A stretch of 19,879 nt of DNA from Burkholderiales bacterium. GTDB lineage: Bacteria; Pseudomonadota; Gammaproteobacteria; Burkholderiales; Burkholderiaceae_C. Of this stretch, positions 7,868-15,996 are shown one piece after another (position 1 is the stretch's first letter; the number at the start of each line of letters is the position of its first letter). Under the pieces are notes generated by a model. The model was given only the letters and a program-made list of their open reading frames with translations, had not been told where the DNA came from and made no database searches. The translations under genes were made by a program, and so were the position numbers. The stretch covers positions 1 to 19,879 of the forward strand of contig CANBSV010000047.1 in the NCBI GenBank assembly GCA_947372225.1, given 5' to 3'.

Positions 7868-8674
7868 ATGACGAGTCCTGACGCCACGCCACCTTTCCGC
7901 CTGATCCGCGGCACGCGGCCGCTGCTGCTGTCGATCCCGCACGTTGGCACGCACATTCCCGAGTCGCTGCGCGGCGACTACACCGACATCGCGCTGCAGC
8001 TCGCCGACACCGATTGGCACCTCGACCGGCTGTATGCCTTCGCGCACGAGATGGGCGCTTCGGTGCTGTCGGCGGTGCATTCGCGCTGCGTGATCGACCT
8101 CAACCGACCTCCCGACAACCAAAGCCTGTACCCCGGCCAGACCACCACCGGCCTGTGTTCGGGCGAGACCTTCCGCGGCGAGCCCGTGTACCGCCCCGCT
8201 CGCGAGCCCGATGCCGCGGAGGTCGAGCGCCGGCTCGGTGCGTACTGGCGGCCGTATCACGACGCCCTGGCCGGCGAGCTCGAACGGCTCAAGGCGCTGC
8301 ATGCCCACGTGCTGCTGTGGGACGCCCACTCGATCGCCAGCCGGCTGCCGCGCCTGTTCGACGACAAGCTGCCCGACCTCAACCTGGGCACCGCCGCAGG
8401 TGCGAGCTGCGCGCCGGAAGTGCTTGCGCCGGTGGCCGCCGTGGCGCAGGCCAGCGGCTACTCTTGGGTGAGCAATGGCCGCTTCAAGGGCGGCCACATC
8501 ACGCGCCACTACGGCCGCCCGGCCGATCGCGTGCACGCGATCCAGCTTGAGCTGTGCCAGTGCCTGTACATGGACGAGCGCGAGCCGTTCGATTACCAAC
8601 CCGCGCACGCCGATCGGCTCCAGCCGACGCTCAAGGCGATGGTCGAAGCGGCAGTCGCGGCGCTGCCCGCCTAG
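7868..8674 (+). CDS. hutG: N-formylglutamate deformylase
   Basis: The 268-residue enzyme hydrolyses N-formyl-L-glutamate to glutamate and formate, normally the last step of one histidine breakdown route. It shows the family motifs LLLSIPHVGTHIP near residue 20, DTDWHLDRLY, CVIDLNRPPDNQSLYPG near residue 78, LLWDAHSIASRLP near residue 150, and WVSNGRFKGGHITRHYG followed by HAIQLELCQCLYM. The conserved His, Asp, Arg and Glu residues are probably metal and substrate ligands. The length is typical. It follows the LysR gene after 25 bases, suggesting co-transcription. Histidine ammonia-lyase, urocanase, imidazolonepropionase and HutF are not in the window, so the N-formylglutamate may be made elsewhere or come from a different reaction here. 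Confidence 0.88.
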   Translation: MTSPDATPPFRLIRGTRPLLLSIPHVGTHIPESLRGDYTDIALQLADTDWHLDRLYAFAHEMGASVLSAVHSRCVIDLNRPPDNQSLYPGQTTTGLCSGETFRGEPVYRPAREPDAAEVERRLGAYWRPYHDALAGELERLKALHAHVLLWDAHSIASRLPRLFDDKLPDLNLGTAAGASCAPEVLAPVAAVAQASGYSWVSNGRFKGGHITRHYGRPADRVHAIQLELCQCLYMDEREPFDYQPAHADRLQPTLKAMVEAAVAALPA

Positions 8675-8708
8675 CGGTCGCAGCCGGGGCGGATCGACTG
8701 CGGGCTGG

Positions 8709-10262
<1,554 letters not shown>

Positions 10263-10418
10263 GGCGGGGCGGTGTGAAAAGGACAGGCCGTGCAGTCTAG
10301 GCAGTTCGGCGCTCCAAACGGGATCGCGCGGGATGCGACGGGCAGTGATGGCCGGGGCTGCATGCAATTCGCGAGCCGCCTAGTGCGCAAAACCGGTCTC
10401 ACGGCGGTTGGGCGAGGC

Positions 10419-10424
10419 CACAAT
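10419..10424 (+). promoter_or_regulatory. Possible -10 element of a leaderless start
   Basis: CACAAT matches four of six positions of the sigma-70 -10 box and ends six bases before the ATG at 10431. Transcription would then begin at or near the A of the start codon. No Shine-Dalgarno lies at a usual distance, which agrees with a leaderless message. The -35 region (about 10396-10401) is poor. Confidence 0.3.
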
Positions 10425-10430
10425 CCGCGC

Positions 10431-11159
10431 ATGGCCTCATCCTTTCGACCTCGCTCCGGCGGCACGCGTGCTGCGCCTCCCACCGGCGCACCCAAGTCCG
10501 TGAATGTCCAGCCGTTGGACGAACGCGAGATCGACGCGCTCCAAGATGCCCTCGACCGGGTGCCCGCGCCACTCGAGCCGCTGGACGTGAGCATGATCGA
10601 CGGGTTCCTGTGCGGCGTGCTGCTGCAGCCGCAGCCGGTGCCTGAGGCCCGTTGGCTGCCTCACATCACCGATGCCGACGGGCGCGCCTTGCCCGCGTCG
10701 TTCAATGCCACGCAGGTGCACGCATGGGTGCGCCGCCGTCACGCGGAACTCGATCAGGCCATTGCCGAGCGGGATTGGTTCGACCCCTGGGTGTTCGAGT
10801 TGCGCGACGAGGAGGGCGATGAGGACGACGAAGAATCCTCGACCGGCCCCGATGCGGTGTATCCGTGGGTGGCCGGGTTTGCCACCGCCCAGGAGTTCTT
10901 CCCTGACCTGATGCGATTCGACGCCAAGGTGCTGACCGCCCCGCTGGCGTTGCTCTACCGTCACCTCGACCCGGATGATCTCGAAGACGCCGATGAGCTG
11001 CTGGTCGAGATCGAATCGTTGGAGCCGCCGTCTGTGCTGGCCGACGCCGTCGAGGAACTGGTCCGAGCCACCTTGCTGCTGGCCGATGTGTCGCGTCCGC
11101 TGCACCCGGCGGCGCCACCGAACCCACCAAGGGCCCACCGGCCGACGCGCCGACGCTGA
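10431..11159 (+). CDS. UPF0149 (YgfB/YecA) family protein without SEC-C tail
   Basis: The 242-residue protein contains the UPF0149 fold: PLEPLDVSMIDGFLCGVLLQ near residues 45-65, WLPHITDADGRALP, VYPWVAGFATAQEFFPDL near 144-160 and LALLYRHLDPDD. The motif PWVAGF is the family hallmark. It has a very acidic segment (DEEGDEDDEESSTGPD, about residues 125-140) where the family tolerates insertions. The C-terminus is a proline/arginine-rich tail (HPAAPPNPPRAHRPTRRR) rather than the Cys/His SEC-C motif. A paralogue that does carry SEC-C lies on the other strand at 18835-19593. ATG 10431 is preferred because of the possible -10 box just upstream; the frame is open to 10290. The molecular function of this family is unknown. 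Confidence 0.82.
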   Translation: MASSFRPRSGGTRAAPPTGAPKSVNVQPLDEREIDALQDALDRVPAPLEPLDVSMIDGFLCGVLLQPQPVPEARWLPHITDADGRALPASFNATQVHAWVRRRHAELDQAIAERDWFDPWVFELRDEEGDEDDEESSTGPDAVYPWVAGFATAQEFFPDLMRFDAKVLTAPLALLYRHLDPDDLEDADELLVEIESLEPPSVLADAVEELVRATLLLADVSRPLHPAAPPNPPRAHRPTRRR

Positions 11160-11178
11160 AAAACGTGAACTGTTCGGC

Positions 11179-11208
11179 AGCAACTGCTGGTGATATGCGT
11201 TGCTTTTT
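11179..11208 (+). terminator. Weak intrinsic-terminator-like hairpin
   Basis: AGCAAC (11179-11184) pairs with GTTGCT (11199-11204), followed by a run of T to 11208. The stem is only six base pairs with a 14-base loop. It is 20 bases after the upstream UPF0149 stop, the right place for a terminator of that gene. Confidence 0.3.
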
Positions 11209-11243
11209 GTCACATTGACATCCGCCAGACACCGCAGACTGTG

Positions 11244-11260
11244 ACCATTGCATCAATGGT
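11244..11260. promoter_or_regulatory. Perfect 17-base palindrome upstream of small ORF
   Basis: ACCATTG and CAATGGT are perfect inverted repeats around CAT. The element lies 24 bases downstream of a TTGACA hexamer (11215-11220) and eight bases before the AGGAG ribosome site of the 75-residue ORF. It could be a repressor operator or a short hairpin in the leader. No convincing -10 box sits at the ideal distance from TTGACA, so the promoter itself is uncertain. Confidence 0.4.
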
Positions 11261-11279
11261 GGTCTACAGGAGAGCGGAC

Positions 11280-11507
11280 ATGCGAAACAGTCGGGGGGTG
11301 TCTTGGTGGCGTGCCTTGGGCGCTCGTTGGACGGCTCCTCGCGTGGCCCATGATGTCGATGACGTGGGCGGCATGGGCACCGACCTGGCGCTCGAAGCCC
11401 GTTTGCTGACCGATCCGCAAAGTCATTTGTCGCCGGAAGCCCGGCGCGGTGGCGCCGATTCCACCGGCACCTTCAACGACCGGATCAACGCTCGATCCGT
11501 CATCTGA
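11280..11507 (+). CDS. Small hypothetical protein, 75 residues
   Basis: I do not recognise this protein. It runs from ATG 11280 (MRNSRGVSWWRALGARW) to a TGA and has an excellent Shine-Dalgarno, AGGAG at 11268-11272, seven bases before the start, which is the main reason to believe it. The N-terminal third is basic and Trp-rich (WWRALGARW), while the middle is acidic (DVDDVGGMGTDLALEA). No signal peptide or membrane segment is obvious. It sits alone between a UPF0149 gene and a convergent metallophosphoesterase gene, with a palindrome in its leader. The shadow ORF on the other strand has no such ribosome site. The composition is ordinary for the genome, so a chance ORF cannot be excluded. Confidence 0.5.
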   Translation: MRNSRGVSWWRALGARWTAPRVAHDVDDVGGMGTDLALEARLLTDPQSHLSPEARRGGADSTGTFNDRINARSVI

Positions 11508-11552
11508 TGTCTTGACCCGCGCTGGCGGGCTCCGGGCGCCAAGCGCGGCGCT

Positions 11553-12335
11553 TCAAACCTCGATGGCGCGCAGGCCGTCGTAGCCATCGGCCTCGCCCTT
11601 GCGGCTGTGACCGCGCGCATTGCAAAACACCCGGGTCTCGCCCAGCGCATGCGCCACGCGGTAGTCGTGTCGGCAATGCAGGTGCCCATGGATCCACAGG
11701 TCTACACCCGGCATCAAATCGTCATCGGCGTTGCAAAAGCTCGCGCTGCCCGGCTGCTTGCCGTAGCGCCGATCGATACTGCGCACGCTCGGCCCGTAGT
11801 GGGTGATGACCACGGTGGCGTCCCAGGCGACTTGCGCTGATTCAGGCTGACGCCCCAATTCCAAAGCCAACCATTCGCGGCAACTCAGTGCCTCGGTGCG
11901 CACGGCTGCGGCGTCGAAAGGCGCGCCGTGCTGCGTCGATTTCATGACATCCACGAAGTAGGTGGCCGCGCGCATGGCGCGCTCGCGCTGCGCATCGCCC
12001 AGCAAATCAAAATCGCTCCAACGGGTGGTCGCCAGGAATCGGATGCGGCGGCCCTGCGCATCGAGCCGGATGCAGCTCTGGCGCTCGAGCAGCGTGATCC
12101 CCAGTGATTCGCAGCGCTCGCGCAGGGCGGGCCACGCGGTGGTCAGCTCACGCTGATCGAACTCGTGATTGCCCGCCACGAAGATCACCGGCACCGGCCA
12201 GCCGGCAAAGCGCTCTAGCTCTCGCCAGGTGCTGTCGATGTCGCCGGCGAGAACCAGCAGCTCGGCACCGGGCGCAGGCCGGGGCTCGAAGACCTCGGTT
12301 TCCAGGTGCAGGTCGGAAAGCACTTGCAGGCGCAT
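11553..12335 (-). CDS. Calcineurin-like metallophosphoesterase
   Basis: The 260-residue protein carries the ordered metal-binding motifs of the family: MRLQVLSDLHLE (Asp8, His10), LVLAGDID (Asp32), FVAGNHEFD (Asn56, His57), TVVITHYGPS and DLWIHGHLHCRHDYR. These coordinate two metal ions and hydrolyse phosphate mono- or diesters. There is no signal sequence, so it is probably cytoplasmic. The ATG at 12335 begins directly with the first motif strand, so the start is reliable. It is divergent from the histidine kinase and convergent with the small ORF. The natural substrate is unknown, and this family (Icc-like, YfcE-like and others) cannot be subdivided safely from motifs. Confidence 0.87.
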   Translation of the reverse strand: MRLQVLSDLHLETEVFEPRPAPGAELLVLAGDIDSTWRELERFAGWPVPVIFVAGNHEFDQRELTTAWPALRERCESLGITLLERQSCIRLDAQGRRIRFLATTRWSDFDLLGDAQRERAMRAATYFVDVMKSTQHGAPFDAAAVRTEALSCREWLALELGRQPESAQVAWDATVVITHYGPSVRSIDRRYGKQPGSASFCNADDDLMPGVDLWIHGHLHCRHDYRVAHALGETRVFCNARGHSRKGEADGYDGLRAIEV

Positions 12336-12516
12336 CAGGTGCCGCCGATCCGGTGAGCGGCTGATGCGCCAGTCCGCCGCACGGCATGAGCGGCTCGGGC
12401 CTTGCGATGGGCGCTGCAGCCACAGTGCCGATCCAATCGCGCCTGACGGAAAAAAGGGGGAAGGTGCATGCGGGACATCGAAGAGCCCGCTGATTGTGGG
12501 TCTTGAGTTACCCCCG

Positions 12517-12532
12517 TGGCATGCGCCTTGCA
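12517..12532 (+). promoter_or_regulatory. Sigma-54 (-24/-12) promoter
   Basis: The sequence TGGCATGCGCCTTGCA fits the consensus TGGCACG-N4-TTGCW at all defined positions but one (T for C at position six). The invariant GG and GC are exactly ten bases apart. Transcription would start near 12543, about 18 bases before the histidine-kinase ATG at 12561. A GGTGCA half-site resembling an NtrC-type element occurs at 12463-12468, about 80 bases upstream of the expected start. This would place the two-component genes under RpoN, probably nitrogen control. Confidence 0.6.
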
Positions 12533-12560
12533 GCGCACCTTGCGTTCATCCCGACCGAGC

Positions 12561-13802
12561 ATGATCCACGAGCTGACCTCCGCCACACCCACCCACGCCC
12601 GCGATCGCGCCGTCAGCGAGCCGTCGCTGACGGCCGTGGGTGGGGTCTGGGTCGATCAGCTCAACCGTCGGTTGCTTGAATCGACGGGCGAGGGGATTTT
12701 CGGCGTCGACACGCGTGGCCAGTGCACCTTCGTCAACCGTGCGGCAGCCGAGATGCTGGGCTACGCCACGGCGGCGGTGCTCGGGCGCAACATGCACGAG
12801 CTGATCCATCACACCGATGCCGATGGCCACCCCTATCCCGAGGCCGACTGTCCGATCTTCAATGCCTTCCGGCGCGGCTTGCCGTGCCGCATCGACAGTG
12901 AAGTGCTGTGGCGTGCCGATGGCAGCGCGTTCTCGGCCGAATACTCGTCGCACCCGATCCTGGATGGCGGCGTGGTGCTGGGCGCGGTCGTCACCATCGT
13001 CGACATCACTGCACGCAAGCGCAGCGAAGCGCTGTTGCAGCAATCCCACGAGCAGCTCGAACGCCGCGTCGCCGAGCGCACCGCCGAGCTGACGCACGCG
13101 CTCGGTGCGTTGCGCGAGTTGTCGGCGTACTCCGAGTCGGTGCGCGAGGAAGAACGCACCCGCATTGCCCGCGAGATTCATGACGAGCTCGGTTCGTTGC
13201 TGGTCGCGCTGAAGATGGACGTCGGCTGGCTCGAGCGGCGGGTGAACGACCGGCCCGAGCTGACATGCAAGTGCCATGGCATGGGGCGCACCATCGACAC
13301 CGCCGTCGACAACCTCGGCCGCATCATCACCGACTTGCGCCCGAGCATCCTCGACCATCAGGGGCTGTGGGCCGCGCTCGAATGGCAGGCTCAGGAGTTC
13401 ATCGAGACGACCGAGCTCGAGCCTGATCTGCAGATGCACATTGCCGCGCACACCGAGTCGCCCGGCGGGCCCGACGGAAACCGTTGGGCGATCGCGGTCT
13501 TTCGCATCTTCCAGGAAATGTTGAGCAACGTCGCGCGCCATGCCAAGGCGCGCTCGGTGCGTATCCGGCTTTACGTCGATGGTCCGCCAGGGCCGGTGTT
13601 GCACATCGAAGTCCGCGATGACGGTGTCGGCGCTGCACCCGAGGCGTTGAACCACCCACGCAGCTACGGCGTGATGGGAATGCGCGAGCGCGCTGGCCAT
13701 TTCGGCGGCAGCCTCGTGATCGACAGCGTGCCGAACCACGGCACCTGCGTGCGCTTGACGATGCCGATGCCGCCACCGGCCGTCAGCGGGGAACAGCCAT
13801 GA
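12561..13802 (+). CDS. Soluble PAS histidine kinase (HisKA_3, NarL/UhpB type)
   Basis: The 413-residue protein has a PAS domain (about residues 32-150, with ESTGEGIFGVDTRGQC and EMLGYATAAVLGRNMHELI), a coiled coil (about 150-195), a HisKA_3 dimerisation/phosphotransfer domain with His207 in RIAREIHDELGSLLVALKMD, and a C-terminal HATPase (N box with Asn323 in FQEMLSNVARHAK, DDGVG at 353-357 and GVMGMRERAGHFGG). No membrane segment is visible, so it senses an internal signal, possibly through a PAS ligand. ATG 12561 was chosen over 12516 because it follows the sigma-54 motif; no good ribosome site was found. It overlaps the response regulator by four bases (ATGA), so the two are certainly partners. 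The cyn operon lies directly downstream and is the likeliest target. Confidence 0.9.
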   Translation: MIHELTSATPTHARDRAVSEPSLTAVGGVWVDQLNRRLLESTGEGIFGVDTRGQCTFVNRAAAEMLGYATAAVLGRNMHELIHHTDADGHPYPEADCPIFNAFRRGLPCRIDSEVLWRADGSAFSAEYSSHPILDGGVVLGAVVTIVDITARKRSEALLQQSHEQLERRVAERTAELTHALGALRELSAYSESVREEERTRIAREIHDELGSLLVALKMDVGWLERRVNDRPELTCKCHGMGRTIDTAVDNLGRIITDLRPSILDHQGLWAALEWQAQEFIETTELEPDLQMHIAAHTESPGGPDGNRWAIAVFRIFQEMLSNVARHAKARSVRIRLYVDGPPGPVLHIEVRDDGVGAAPEALNHPRSYGVMGMRERAGHFGGSLVIDSVPNHGTCVRLTMPMPPPAVSGEQP

Positions 13803-14470
13803 TTCGCGTGCTGATCTGTGACGACCACCTGATCGTGCGCCAGGGCATCAAGCAGATCCTGGCCGATACCGGCGACATCGTTGTGGTGGAAGAAGCGGAC
13901 AACGGGCCGGACGCCATTCGCAAGGCCCGCGAAGCCAGCGCGGTCGAAGGCGGTGGCATCGACGTGGTGTTGATGGACATCGCCATGCCGCATCGCGATG
14001 GCCTGGACGTGCTGCGCCAGCTGAAGACCGAGTTCCCGAAGCTGCCGGTGCTGATGCTCAGCACCTACCCCGACAAGCAGTACGCGGTGCGCAGCCTGAA
14101 GCTCGGTGCGGCCGGCTACCTGAACAAGAGCGCCGACTCCGAGCAAATGTCCGCGGCGATCCGCAAGGTGGCCAGTGGCGGACTGTTCATCACGCCAGCC
14201 GTGGCCGAGCACATGGCGTGCTCGCTGGGTGCCGGCGTCGGCACGGCCCGCTCGACCGATGAGCCCTTGCACGAGCGGCTGTCGCACCGCGAGTACCAGG
14301 TGTTCCGCTTGCTCGCCGCCGGGCGCAGTGTCGGCGAGATAGCCGAGCAACTGGCGCTGTCGCCGAACACGGTGAGCACCTACCGCGCCCGCATCCTGGA
14401 CAAGACCGGCGCTCGCAACGATGTGGGGTTGGCGCTGTACGCGGTGGGGGCCGATCTGATGCCGCTGTGA
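13799..14470 (+). CDS. NarL/LuxR-family response regulator
   Basis: The 223-residue protein has an N-terminal receiver domain: acidic pair in VLICDDH (Asp8, Asp9), phosphoacceptor Asp60 in VVLMDIAMP, Ser88/Thr89 in MLSTYPDKQ and Lys110 in GAAGYLNKSAD. The C-terminal LuxR helix-turn-helix (about residues 160-207) reads LSHREYQVFRLLAAGRSVGE and IAEQLALSPNTVSTYRARIL. This is a textbook DNA-binding regulator phosphorylated by the preceding kinase, sharing an ATGA overlap with it. The gene ends 135 bases before the cyanate-uptake operon, and a perfect palindrome in that gap is a candidate binding site. The stimulus is unknown; cyanate or nitrogen status fit the context. Confidence 0.92.
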   Translation: MIRVLICDDHLIVRQGIKQILADTGDIVVVEEADNGPDAIRKAREASAVEGGGIDVVLMDIAMPHRDGLDVLRQLKTEFPKLPVLMLSTYPDKQYAVRSLKLGAAGYLNKSADSEQMSAAIRKVASGGLFITPAVAEHMACSLGAGVGTARSTDEPLHERLSHREYQVFRLLAAGRSVGEIAEQLALSPNTVSTYRARILDKTGARNDVGLALYAVGADLMPL

Positions 14471-14512
14471 CCTGGCCGGCAGTGGATGCCGGGCCCGGCA
14501 CTCCGGCCGCGT

Positions 14513-14532
14513 CTGTAGTGCCAGCCCTACAG
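14513..14532. promoter_or_regulatory. Perfect palindrome upstream of cyanate operon (candidate operator)
   Basis: CTGTAG and CTACAG flank an eight-base spacer (TGCCAGCC) in an exact inverted repeat. The centre is 83 bases before the cynA ATG. TATTCT at 14576-14581 is a possible -10 box, and TGGCGTGAGGCTGGCG at 14553-14568 a poorer sigma-54-like match with the right GG-N10-GC spacing. Either places the palindrome about 55-65 bases upstream of the start, a usual activator position for NarL/LuxR-type regulators. Confidence 0.5.
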
Positions 14533-14605
14533 GTGTTTCGCGGGGAGCACGATGGCGTGAGGCTGGCGAGATCCCTATTCTTCGAAAACCAACTGGAGTC
14601 ACACC

Positions 14606-15988
14606 ATGAGCCGCAGCGACGACCGAACGAACAACAGCTTCGACCCCTACAACGCCGACCGGCCGCTGATGATGAGATGCGGCTGCGGTCGCGATCACAG
14701 CGCGGCCGACCACCAAACGGACGAGCAGGCGTTGTCGGCCGAGGCCTACTCGCGCGACTTCATTGAGGCGACGCTGGTCAAGGCGCTGTTCCCGCACGAG
14801 CCGCTTCGTCGCCGCTTTCTTCAGGCGGTTGGCGCGAACACCGCCCGTGCGGCCATTGCCTCGCTGCTCCCACTGGGCGCGCTCGAAGCGATGGCGCAAG
14901 ACACAGGCCCCCTCGAGAAGACCGACTTGAAGCTCGGCTTCATCGCGATCACCTGTGCCACGCCACTGATCATGGCTGGTCCGCTTGGCTTCTATCGCCA
15001 GCAAGGACTCAATGTCCAGCTCAACAAGACCGCAGGCTGGGCACTCATCCGGGACAAGATGCTCAACAAGGAGCACGACGCCTCGCACTTCCTGTCGCCG
15101 ATGCCGCTGGCCATCTCGATGGGCGTGGGCTCAGTTGCACAGCCGATGCGCGTGGCGACGATCCAGAACGTCAACGGTCAGGCCATCACTCTGGCGCTCA
15201 AGCACAAGGAAAACCGGGATCCGAAGGGGTGGAAGGGATTCAAGTTCGCGGTGCCCTTCGAGTTCTCGATGCACAACTTCCTTTTGCGCTACTACCTTGC
15301 CGAAAACGGCCTGAACCCCGACACCGATGTGCAGATTCGTGTCGTGCCGCCGCCCGAGATGGTCGCCAACCTGCGCGCTGGCAACATCGATGGATTCCTC
15401 GGCCCGGATCCGTTCAACCAGCGTGCCGTGTACGACGAGGTCGGTTTCATCCACATCCTGTCGAAGGAAATCTGGGACGGCCATCCGTGTTGTGCGTTCG
15501 GTGTCAGCGATGACTTCATCAAGCAAAACCCGAACACCTTCGCCGCCTTGTTCCGCGCCGTGCTGACCGCGGCCAAGATGGCCCGCGACCCCAAGAACCG
15601 CGAACTGATCGCCAAGGTCATTTCGCCCACGGCCTACCTGAACCAGCCGGAAACAGTCGTGTCGCAGGTGCTGACGGGCAAGTTCGCCGACGGACTTGGC
15701 GGCATCAAGAACGTGCCCGACCGCGCCGACTTCGACCCCGTGCCATGGCAGAGCATGGCGGTATGGATGCTGACCCAGATGAAACGCTGGGGCTACCTGA
15801 AAGGCGAGGTCAACTACAAGCAGATCGCAGAGCAGGTCTTCTTGCTGACCGATGCCAAAAAACAGATGAAGCTGCTCGATCAGAAGGTGCCCGAGGGCGC
15901 CTACAGGAAGTACCAGATCATGGGCAAGGAGTTCGACCCCGCCAAGGCTGAGGCTTACGCGAACAGCTTCGCCATCAGCCGCACCTGA
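14606..15988 (+). CDS. cynA: Tat-exported ABC transporter substrate-binding protein, NrtA/CmpA type (cyanate)
   Basis: This 460-residue protein belongs to the CmpA/NrtA (nitrate, bicarbonate, cyanate) solute-binding family. DLKLGFIAITCATPLIMAGP marks the start of the mature binding fold, and GWALIRDKMLNKEHDASHF, LRAGNIDGFLGPDPFNQRAV and HILSKEIWDGHPCCAFGVS are recognisable family segments. A twin-arginine signal is present at residues 68-97 (RRRFLQAVG, hydrophobic run, AMA-Q cleavage site). Unusually, about 65 residues precede it, including Cys25-Gly-Cys27-Gly and His31/His36 (C-x-C-x3-H-x4-H). GGAG at 14595-14598, seven bases upstream, supports this start. It is the first gene of an operon with permease, ATPase and cynS, so cyanate is the likely ligand; nitrate or bicarbonate are alternatives. 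The symbol is assigned from context. Confidence 0.85.
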   Translation: MSRSDDRTNNSFDPYNADRPLMMRCGCGRDHSAADHQTDEQALSAEAYSRDFIEATLVKALFPHEPLRRRFLQAVGANTARAAIASLLPLGALEAMAQDTGPLEKTDLKLGFIAITCATPLIMAGPLGFYRQQGLNVQLNKTAGWALIRDKMLNKEHDASHFLSPMPLAISMGVGSVAQPMRVATIQNVNGQAITLALKHKENRDPKGWKGFKFAVPFEFSMHNFLLRYYLAENGLNPDTDVQIRVVPPPEMVANLRAGNIDGFLGPDPFNQRAVYDEVGFIHILSKEIWDGHPCCAFGVSDDFIKQNPNTFAALFRAVLTAAKMARDPKNRELIAKVISPTAYLNQPETVVSQVLTGKFADGLGGIKNVPDRADFDPVPWQSMAVWMLTQMKRWGYLKGEVNYKQIAEQVFLLTDAKKQMKLLDQKVPEGAYRKYQIMGKEFDPAKAEAYANSFAISRT

Positions 15989-15996
15989 GGCTCACG

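Noticed and set aside
14553..14568. Second sigma-54 promoter before cynA
   Set aside because: The GG-N10-GC spacing is right, but four other defined positions miss the consensus and such spacing arises easily by chance in high-GC DNA. It is kept only as a possibility in the notes on the palindrome.
13664..15088. 474-residue open frame on the - strand
   Set aside because: It is antisense to the response regulator and the start of cynA, both of which have clear domains and starts. The translation has no recognisable family.
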